From Paludibacteraceae bacterium (GTDB lineage Bacteria > Bacteroidota > Bacteroidia > Bacteroidales > Paludibacteraceae), in the NCBI GenBank assembly GCA_017960065.1, contig JAGCZK010000143.1:1-11286 (forward strand): a stretch of DNA of 11,286 nucleotides, written 5' to 3'. The notes beneath the pieces are model-generated. The model was not told where the DNA came from and made no database searches. It saw only the letters and a program-made list of their open reading frames with translations. The position numbers and the translations under genes are program-made. Of this stretch, positions 5,306 to 11,286 are shown piece after piece; the first letter of the stretch is position 1; each line of letters begins with the position of its first letter.

Positions 5306-7615
5306 TTACTCGTTGGAGTCGGAGCTTTCGCCGGGAACCGACAGTTGCAGGCGATAGCCGCATTTCGTCGAGCCTCCCTGTGCGGCAACCGGATGTGCAT
5401 CGACCGAAACAAGCGAATCGGGAACCAAGCGCGTCTGCACCAAGTAAGTGCGGACCTGCTCGCTCTGCGCCTGCATCGCCGTTTGCAGACGGCTGCGCGC
5501 GTCGGCGCCGTACAACTGCTGCACCGTTGCCTTGTAGTTTTTCTGTTTTTCGAGCCCCGACTCGGCCGCCTGCGCCTCCACAAAACGTTTCACAGGCTTT
5601 TGGTTGATGTCCTGGGCATAAATCACCGACAGGTCCATGTAGTGCAGGTCTTCGTCGGTAAGCTGCGGATGCTGACTGCGATAATAGGCCAATTGCAACG
5701 AGCGCTTGGCCCAATCGAAGGCCAGGGCCTCGGGGTCGGCCTCGAGCGACAAACCGACAGACAACTGCGGGTGCTCCTTCCAGAACTCCGCCAAGTCATC
5801 CAAAAAGGCGTATTGCCGGGTTCCCAACTGAGTTTGCGTAAAGTCGGTTTCCATAAAATCGGACAAGGACGATTTTTTGCCGTTGACCGATTTGGCGATG
5901 GCATTGAAGGGCGACGCGGCGATGCGGCCCAAGGCATTCATCAACGTCTTGACCAACAGTCTCTTGTACGAAAAATCGGGATCGGTCACCGCCCCCGATA
6001 CGGGCAATTCCATCTGCATGTACCCGTGCGCATCGGTGAGCAGGTACAACACCATTTTGAGAGGCACCTTGTATTCGGGCTCGACCGACTTGTCCTTGTC
6101 GCCGGCTTGCGGCCGATACACTTCGAGACGGCTCATCCCTTTGAGCATTCCGTCGGTCACCGTGTTCTCGCTCGAGAAACTGAGGTTGCCACCGATGAGC
6201 GGATGAGCGGTATAGGCCAGGGCGTACGGCGAAAAATCGCTCAACGCGACATTGGCCACCGATAGCGACAGGTATTGGTTGAGCATGTTGTCCACCCGGC
6301 CGCGCCACTTGAGTTTGACCGTTCCTTTTTGCTGCAACACGCCCTGCATCTCGGCCGTATTCTGCTGCTGGTTGTCGAAATTGCGCATGGCAAGCTGCAA
6401 ACCCGAAAGTTCGTAACGGAACGGTTCGGCCAACGTCGAATCCACATACACCACCCCGATTTGGCTCAAGTTGACCCGGTCGGCCACCAGATGCCAGTCG
6501 GAAGGTTCGTCGTATTGGATATCGGAGTCGAGTTCGAGCGCCGCTTCCATCAGCTCCTCGTCGGGATATTCGGCCACTTCGCTACTGTCGGCCACCAGCA
6601 GTTCCTCGTCCGACGGCCGCACGATGCGGCTCCAGTTGGTCGTGCTGTCGGGATAGACCATGTAGGAGGTATGCAAATCGGCCAACGCCAGATTGCTCAC
6701 CATCAGTTTTTTGCCGGCGAGATCGATGCCGCGCAAGGCCACTTCGAGGCTGTCGAAGGCAAAGACCGGCGCTTCGGACAGGGCGTAGAACTCGAGGTCG
6801 CGGCAATGCACCTTGCCCGACAAGTCGAGCTGAATCAGGTGGTCGGTGTTGCCTTGGATGCGCAACTCAGTGGACATGCGCCCACGCACCGAATCGGCAT
6901 ACAGGTACTGCCGCATGTACGGCAGGCCGTAGCTCAAGGGCAGGTCGGCCAGTTTGAGTTGCAGGTCGTAATTGTGCGTCCGGTCATCGTAAAGCAGTTC
7001 GGTCGAAAAAACGCCTCCACGTTCAAACTCAAAATGCAGGCCCAACATTGCCCGCAAGTCGGTCAGGTCAATCACCGGAATATACAGCGAAATGTCTCTC
7101 AAATCGAAGGTGGCGCCCAGCGGAATGTCGCGATAGCGCACCGAGCTGCCGGCAAACTTGATGTTGCGCAGCACAATGGGCAGCGGCTTGCTCCCGGCCG
7201 ACGTGCTGTCGGCGGCCAACGTGTCGGACGAAGCAAAGCGTTCGATCAAGTCGGTAAAGTTGAAGAAATCCTGATTCTGGTCGATGTGTACCGAAAGCTG
7301 TCCGAAATACACCGAGTCGAGTTCGAGGCGTCCGCCGGGCAAAGCGGTCATCCGCACATCGGTGTAAAGGCGGGTCAGATGGATAAAACGGCCGCTGTCG
7401 GGATTGGCCTCGTACATGGTGAAATCCTTGATTTTGACCGTACCCGTCAGCACATTCAACTGCACCGATTCGACCTGCAGTTTGCGGCCGGTCAGCGATT
7501 CGCCGTAATGGTTGATGCCCCACTTGGCCACCGAAGGCGCCAACAGCACCGCGGCCACCAGCAACAGCAACAAAACGCCGAACGTCCAAAGCAAGCCCTT
7601 GGCAACCCGTTTCAT
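5306..7615 (-). CDS. DUF748 (AsmA-like) envelope protein
   Basis: This 769-residue protein is anchored by one N-terminal membrane helix (residues 8-26, LLWTFGVLLLLLVAAVLLA); the rest is presumably periplasmic. Residues 45-120 show the AsmA/DUF748 start (a beta-rich stretch followed by LTRLYTDVRM and LELDSVYFGQLSVHID). The family hallmark is at about 517-570: VPLKMVLYLLTDAHGYMQME, LPVSGAVTDPDFSYK and a helix ending ASPF. The last 100 residues (TAMQAQSEQVRTYLV...LVPDSLVSVD) resemble the C-terminal module that often closes these proteins. AsmA-like proteins of other phyla form long beta channels that move lipids between membranes; that role is an inference here. The start lies 5 bases after the mltD stop and the end 11 bases before the kinase, so it belongs to the same transcript. 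In several Bacteroidales genomes I recall a relA/spoT gene following mltD in this position. Confidence 0.87.
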   Translation of the reverse strand: MKRVAKGLLWTFGVLLLLLVAAVLLAPSVAKWGINHYGESLTGRKLQVESVQLNVLTGTVKIKDFTMYEANPDSGRFIHLTRLYTDVRMTALPGGRLELDSVYFGQLSVHIDQNQDFFNFTDLIERFASSDTLAADSTSAGSKPLPIVLRNIKFAGSSVRYRDIPLGATFDLRDISLYIPVIDLTDLRAMLGLHFEFERGGVFSTELLYDDRTHNYDLQLKLADLPLSYGLPYMRQYLYADSVRGRMSTELRIQGNTDHLIQLDLSGKVHCRDLEFYALSEAPVFAFDSLEVALRGIDLAGKKLMVSNLALADLHTSYMVYPDSTTNWSRIVRPSDEELLVADSSEVAEYPDEELMEAALELDSDIQYDEPSDWHLVADRVNLSQIGVVYVDSTLAEPFRYELSGLQLAMRNFDNQQQNTAEMQGVLQQKGTVKLKWRGRVDNMLNQYLSLSVANVALSDFSPYALAYTAHPLIGGNLSFSSENTVTDGMLKGMSRLEVYRPQAGDKDKSVEPEYKVPLKMVLYLLTDAHGYMQMELPVSGAVTDPDFSYKRLLVKTLMNALGRIAASPFNAIAKSVNGKKSSLSDFMETDFTQTQLGTRQYAFLDDLAEFWKEHPQLSVGLSLEADPEALAFDWAKRSLQLAYYRSQHPQLTDEDLHYMDLSVIYAQDINQKPVKRFVEAQAAESGLEKQKNYKATVQQLYGADARSRLQTAMQAQSEQVRTYLVQTRLVPDSLVSVDAHPVAAQGGSTKCGYRLQLSVPGESSDSNE

Positions 7616-7620
7616 AGAAA

Positions 7621-9195
7621 CTATTTTTTAGGAAGTTTGATCACTTGTCCAACGCTGAGCACATCGAGTTTTTGGGGAGCGTTGACCTGACGGATGGCCT
7701 CGACCGTCACGCCATAGCGGCGCGAAATGGTCCAAAGGTTGTCGCCCGAGCGCACCTTATACACTTGGCCCGAATCCTCGGCCTTGGTAGCCGTGGTAGC
7801 AGCCGGAGTGCTCGAGGCGGGCTTGGAAGCCGAAGCGCTCGAGGATTGCGTCGAAGAGGTGCTGCCCGACTGCGGACGCGACACTTTGAGGCGCTGTCCG
7901 ACGCGCAAGTTGTCGGAGCGCAGGCCGTTCCACTGGCGCAAGTTCTTGACCGACACGCCGTAACGCTTGGCAATCACGCTCAGGTTCTCGCCCGAACGCA
8001 CTTTGTGAATGCGGGCGTCGCCGCTGTAATACGAAGAGTTGTACCCACGTTTGATATCGGTTTCGAGGCGTTGCTCCACCAGTTCCTTCTTGTAGGCGAT
8101 GATGGAATCCTTGTTTTCGATGTAGGCGTAAGCGGCCAGGGTCGGCATGCGCAAGGCGTAGGGCTTGATGTTGCCCGGCACCATGTCGTGCTTGTACTGG
8201 GGGTTGAGCAGGCGCAACTGCTCGACCGGCACCCCTAATTTTTCGGAAAGCTGGCTGAAATGCACGCGGTCGGTCACCATCAGCGTATCGACAGCCGGGG
8301 TAATGGGTACCTGCGCCGGACAAATCTTGTAATCCGCCGCGTAGGTCATAATGTAGTTGGCGGCGATAAAGGCCGGCACATAGCCGCGGGTTTCGCGGGG
8401 CAGGTAGTTGTAAATCGCCCAATAGTCCTTTTTGGTGTTGGCCCGGCGAATGGCCTTGTTGACATTGCCCGGACCGCAGTTGTAGGCGGCAATCACCAGC
8501 AGCCAGTCCTGATAAATCGTATAAAGGTCGTTGAGGTAGCGGACTGCCGCCTTGGTTGCCTTCACGGGGTCGCGGCGTTCATCGACCAGGCTGTTGTTTT
8601 CGAGCCCGTAGAGTTTGCCGGTTCCCGGCATAAACTGCCACAAGCCGGCGGCACCCACACGCGAGAAGGCCTGCGGGTTGAGCGCCGACTCAATCACCGG
8701 CAGGTACTTGAGTTCGATCGGCATCCCGGCCGCTTCGAGCGCCTCTTCAAACAAGGGGAAGTAATAGTGGCTCAGCCCCAGCATGTACGACACCTGTTTG
8801 CGACGTTTTTTGGCATACATCAGAATGTACGACTCCACCACTTGGTTGTAGGGCATCTCAATCACATTCGGCAAGGCCGAGAGGCGACGGATGTAATCTT
8901 CTTTGGTCAGAAAGAGCGTAAAGGTCGAGTCCCCGTCGCATGGCGGATACTCGGCCATCTGCAACTGCCAGTGCCAGTACTGTTCTTCGAGACGCGAATC
9001 GAAAACCGTCGTGGCGAAGGTGTCGGTCACCTCGAGCATTTCCTCGTCACTGGCCGGCTCGATCGACATAAACTCTTCGGCCACACTGTCGGGAACAGCC
9101 AGGGCATTGGAGATTAACGCACTACGGGATTCGTCTGCAGCGGCAGACATGGCAAAGGCCGCAAGGGCCATGGTTATGATCAGGTTCTTTTTCAT
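7621..9195 (-). CDS. mltD: Membrane-bound lytic murein transglycosylase D with LysM domains
   Basis: This 524-residue enzyme cleaves the MurNAc-GlcNAc bond of peptidoglycan with formation of 1,6-anhydro-MurNAc. The signal peptide is MKKNLIITMALAAFAMSAAA. The SLT goose-type lysozyme domain spans about 150-290: YLPVIESALNPQAFS with catalytic Glu169, GAAGLWQFMPGTGKLYG (181-197), AAYNCGPGNV (236-245) and YVPAFIAANYI (272-282). Two clear LysM domains (about 397-438, IHKVRSGENLSVIAKRYGVS; and 478-521, YKVRSGDNLWTISRRYGVT) are joined by a Ser/Thr/Ala-rich linker (442-472). A weaker LysM-like unit lies at about 306-350. The domain order is that of MltD. Residue 18 is not Cys and there is no lipobox, so it looks secreted rather than lipid-anchored. 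The ATG at 9195 overlaps the upstream stop as TGATG. An adjacent TTG at 9198 is a less likely start. Confidence 0.95.
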   Translation of the reverse strand: MKKNLIITMALAAFAMSAAADESRSALISNALAVPDSVAEEFMSIEPASDEEMLEVTDTFATTVFDSRLEEQYWHWQLQMAEYPPCDGDSTFTLFLTKEDYIRRLSALPNVIEMPYNQVVESYILMYAKKRRKQVSYMLGLSHYYFPLFEEALEAAGMPIELKYLPVIESALNPQAFSRVGAAGLWQFMPGTGKLYGLENNSLVDERRDPVKATKAAVRYLNDLYTIYQDWLLVIAAYNCGPGNVNKAIRRANTKKDYWAIYNYLPRETRGYVPAFIAANYIMTYAADYKICPAQVPITPAVDTLMVTDRVHFSQLSEKLGVPVEQLRLLNPQYKHDMVPGNIKPYALRMPTLAAYAYIENKDSIIAYKKELVEQRLETDIKRGYNSSYYSGDARIHKVRSGENLSVIAKRYGVSVKNLRQWNGLRSDNLRVGQRLKVSRPQSGSTSSTQSSSASASKPASSTPAATTATKAEDSGQVYKVRSGDNLWTISRRYGVTVEAIRQVNAPQKLDVLSVGQVIKLPKK

Positions 9196-9890
9196 CAAAA
9201 AGAGATTTTACAGCGCACTCCCACCGAGGCGCTCAATTCATTATTTTGTGTGGGGGGCAGCACCGCCGGCCCCACTTTCATCGACAAATCAGGTCCCACA
9301 TCGTAATTGTGCATCTGCGCATCGACAAACGCATCGAGGATGCTGATAAGGTACAACACACCGGCGCACACAACGCTGAGGTCGCGGTAACGGCGGTAGG
9401 TGTCCTGCTTGGTTTTCAGCTGCCGCTTGCAATAGTCGGCATTCTGGTTAAAATCGGTCCCTTCGGCAAACAGGTACTTGTAGCTGTCGGTCGAGGGGTC
9501 GGTGTCCGTAATGTCGATATAGGCCTTGTGGTAATCGACATAGCGGCGGTTGTTCCACGAAATGGCGTAGGCCAGGCCCACCGCTCCGCCATAGACAATC
9601 GGAAGTTTCCAGTACTGACGGTTGTAAATCTGGCCCAAACCCGGCATCACGGCCGCATACCAGGCCGCCTTGTCCGGATCGTAATGCCGGCGCACCTTTT
9701 TTTCTTCGGGCACGGGAGCCGGCAGGAGGGTGTCGGTCTGTATCACCGGCACGTTCACATACTCGATGGTCACATCGCCGATTTGCTGCGTCGAATCAAC
9801 GGTCACATACGCGTCCTGAGCGTGTGCCTGCCAGACACAAACCGACCAAAACGCAATCAAGAGCCACTGATATACGCAAGCGCGTTTCAT
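9195..9890 (-). CDS. DUF5683 family membrane protein
   Basis: This 231-residue protein has a signal peptide or first membrane helix (residues 8-24, ending AHA before QD). The DUF5683 core is seen as DPDKAAWYAAVMPGLGQIYN (71-90), RQYWKLPIVYGGAVGLAYAI (91-110, membrane-like) and YRDLSVVCAGVLYLISILDA (168-187, a second hydrophobic helix) followed by FVDAQMHNYDVGPDLSMKVGP. The family is restricted mainly to Bacteroidota, lies next to parB and mltD, and has no proven function. Its constant position suggests a link between segregation and the envelope, which is inference. Translation is coupled on both sides: ATGA with parB and TGATG with mltD. Confidence 0.9.
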   Translation of the reverse strand: MKRACVYQWLLIAFWSVCVWQAHAQDAYVTVDSTQQIGDVTIEYVNVPVIQTDTLLPAPVPEEKKVRRHYDPDKAAWYAAVMPGLGQIYNRQYWKLPIVYGGAVGLAYAISWNNRRYVDYHKAYIDITDTDPSTDSYKYLFAEGTDFNQNADYCKRQLKTKQDTYRRYRDLSVVCAGVLYLISILDAFVDAQMHNYDVGPDLSMKVGPAVLPPTQNNELSASVGVRCKISF

Positions 9891-10759
9891 TCACCCAAGT
9901 TGTCCAAAACCGACACAATGCGTTCGAGCTCTTCTTCCGAGCCGAACAACAGACTGATTTTTCCTTTGCCGCGGTCGTTGACATCAATTTTGACCTTGGT
10001 GCCGCCGAAACGCTGCGAGATTTTGTCGCCCAAGGCGCTGTAATCGCCTCGAACCGGAGCGGCTTTGGGGGCCTTGGGCGCGCTGGGGGCCGACGGGTTT
10101 TTCGAGGCCTCCTCCAACTGACGCACCGACCAGCCGTTGGCCACGGTCTGTCCGTAGAGCGACAGCATCACATCGCTATCCTGCACACCGGCCAGCACAC
10201 GGGCGTGTCCCATTTCGATCTTGCGGTCTTTGACCCCAAGCTGGATGTCTTCGGGCAAATTCAGCAGGCGGAGGTAATTGGCCACCGTGGCGCGTTTCTT
10301 GCCCACGCGTTCGGCCATCTGGTCCTGCGTATAGCCGCCTTCGTCCATCAACCGGCGATAGGCCAGCGCGATTTCGATGGCGTTGAGGTCGGCGCGTTGG
10401 ATATTCTCAATCAACGCCATCTCCAACACCGCCTGGTCGTCGCCCACTTTGCGCACATAGGCGGGAATGGTGCTCTTGTTTGCCAGAAGCGATGCCCGGT
10501 AGCGGCGTTCGCCCGAGATGATCTGATAACGCGACGGACCGATTTCGCGCAAGGTAATCGGCTGGATGACCCCGTGTTGCACAATCGAATCGGCCAGGCT
10601 CTGCAATTCGTCCCCGTCAAAGTCGGTGCGGGGCTGGTCGGGATTGGCTTCGATTTGCGACAGGAGTATTTCGTTGACCGAATTGGTAACGTCCGAAGCG
10701 CCGCCTAACAGGGCGTCGAGGCCGCTACCGAGAGCAGGTCCGTGTTTTTTTGCTGCCAT
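9887..10759 (-). CDS. parB: Chromosome partitioning protein ParB
   Basis: This 290-residue protein is a CTP-dependent DNA clamp that loads at parS sites and is moved by ParA. The N-terminal ParA-interacting segment is basic and has GSGLDALLGG (11-20). The ParB/Srx CTP-binding domain carries ANPDQPR (38-44), GERRYR (83-88) and ENIQR (118-122). The parS-binding helix-turn-helix is about 143-166 (YTQDQMAERVGKKRATVANY), with GHAR at 184-187. An Ala/Pro/Lys-rich linker (222-236) precedes a C-terminal dimerisation domain with VKIDVNDRGKGKISLLF. Length and motifs are normal, so the protein looks functional. It starts 7 bases after the parA stop and ends in a 4-base overlap with the DUF5683 gene. I found no convincing parS site in this window. 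Confidence 0.97.
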   Translation of the reverse strand: MAAKKHGPALGSGLDALLGGASDVTNSVNEILLSQIEANPDQPRTDFDGDELQSLADSIVQHGVIQPITLREIGPSRYQIISGERRYRASLLANKSTIPAYVRKVGDDQAVLEMALIENIQRADLNAIEIALAYRRLMDEGGYTQDQMAERVGKKRATVANYLRLLNLPEDIQLGVKDRKIEMGHARVLAGVQDSDVMLSLYGQTVANGWSVRQLEEASKNPSAPSAPKAPKAAPVRGDYSALGDKISQRFGGTKVKIDVNDRGKGKISLLFGSEEELERIVSVLDNLGE

Positions 10760-10766
10760 ATTCTTT

Positions 10767-11286
10767 TCAATTGTTTCGTTTAATCACTTCCTGGGCCAAC
10801 TGCATGTAGTTTTGGGCTCCTGCCGAATCCACATCGTATTCGAGCACCGGCACGCCGTGGCTCGGCGCCTCGCTCAGCTTGACATTGCGTTGGATGACGG
10901 TTTCGAACACCATGTCCTGGAAGTGCTGTTTCACTTCTTCGTACACCTGACGGGCCAGACGCAGCTGCGGATTGTACATCGTCAGCAGGAAGCCTTCGAT
11001 TTCGAGGGCCGGATTCAGGCGGCTTTTAATGATTTTGATGGTATTGAGCAGTTTGCTGATTCCCTCGAGCGCATAGTATTCGGCCTGCACCGGAATGATG
11101 ACCGAGTCGGAAGCCGTCAGCGAGTTGACGGTGATAAAGCCCAGCGAGGGGGAGCAGTCGATCAGGATATAGTCGTAATTGTCTTTGATGGGATCGAGCA
11201 CCTGTTTGAGTTTCAATTCGCGCTGCTCCATGTTCACCATTTCGATTTCGGCGCCGACCAGGTCGATGTGCGACGGAATGATGGAC
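10767..11286 (-). CDS. parA: Chromosome partitioning ATPase ParA (Soj), 5' end cut by the window edge
   Basis: The frame is open to the right edge and gives 172 residues ending IKRNN; roughly 85 N-terminal residues with the Walker A (KGGVGKT) motif are outside the window. The visible part starts SIIPSHIDLVGAEIEM, which aligns with the middle of chromosomal ParA proteins. It contains the Walker B region DYILIDCSPSLG, then ITVNSLTASDSVIIPVQAEY, EGFLLTMYNPQLRLARQVYE, VIQRNVKLSEAPSHG and a normal C terminus. ParA is a MinD-type ATPase that forms nucleoid-bound dimers and segregates ParB-parS complexes. The internal ATG at 11240 is not the start, because conserved residues continue upstream of it. 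It heads the visible run of co-oriented genes. Confidence 0.95.
   Translation of the reverse strand, partial: SIIPSHIDLVGAEIEMVNMEQRELKLKQVLDPIKDNYDYILIDCSPSLGFITVNSLTASDSVIIPVQAEYYALEGISKLLNTIKIIKSRLNPALEIEGFLLTMYNPQLRLARQVYEEVKQHFQDMVFETVIQRNVKLSEAPSHGVPVLEYDVDSAGAQNYMQLAQEVIKRNN

Noticed and set aside
5295..5714. A 140-codon N-terminal extension of the kinase
   Set aside because: It fully overlaps the C-terminal coding region of the DUF748 gene, and the kinase fold begins a few residues after the ATG at 5294.
6275..7690. A 471-codon open frame on the plus strand
   Set aside because: It lies opposite the DUF748 gene and the end of mltD, is His/Gln/Val-rich and shows no family motif. It is a by-product of the codon use of the real genes.
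9551..9560. TGTTCCACGA, similar to the left half of a parS site, close to parB
   Set aside because: Only about nine bases agree with a parS half-site and the other half does not match. It lies inside the DUF5683 gene and encodes conserved residues. Other partial matches (near 2906 and 10926) are also one-sided.
1..11286. CRISPR arrays, tRNA or rRNA genes, insertion sequences or transposase genes
   Set aside because: I found no regularly spaced repeats, no cloverleaf-like or rRNA-like sequence, and no transposase or integrase motifs on either strand.

Overview
The window looks like the chromosome of a Bacteroidota bacterium, most likely order Bacteroidales. The support is the gene order parA-parB-DUF5683-mltD, two promoter motifs of the Bacteroides type (TAnnTTTG), a FISUMP-domain lipoprotein, a TonB C-terminal domain carrying the PEFPGG motif, and a putative regulator with an 'SPTTFKRLWGY' block. 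The genes are fairly GC-rich by eye, which would fit an Alistipes-like or uncultured lineage, but the genus cannot be fixed from this sequence. Every gene I can support lies on the minus strand, so the window reads from right to left.

Right half (11286 to 5306): parA (5' end cut by the window edge), parB, a secreted/membrane DUF5683 protein, an MltD-type lytic transglycosylase with LysM domains, and a 769-residue DUF748 (AsmA-like) envelope protein. Gaps are 11 bases or less, or the genes overlap by 1-4 bases (ATGA, TGATG), so this looks like one transcript linking chromosome segregation to envelope and peptidoglycan maintenance.

Middle (5294 to 2225): the same tightly packed run continues into a Hanks-type Ser/Thr kinase with one transmembrane helix and extracytoplasmic MORN-like repeats, a secreted protein with an NTF2-like C-terminal domain, and an exported protein with a PEGA-like N-terminal domain followed by a probable outer-membrane beta barrel. 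These three genes have the architecture of a trans-envelope signalling set. This is the least described and most interesting part of the window.

Left part (2224 to 1): a 63-base AT-rich gap ends the packed run. Next come a small putative DNA-binding protein, whose start codon sits inside a perfect 10-bp inverted repeat, and a lipoprotein gene with its own near-perfect Bacteroides promoter. The lipoprotein gene is broken by a one-base frameshift at a homopolymer. It is followed, in the same frame and directly after its stop codon, by a complete TonB C-terminal domain that has no start codon of its own. The last 211 bases hold a REP-like GC hairpin, a promoter -7 motif and the first 15 codons of a DUF2442-like gene that runs off the left edge.
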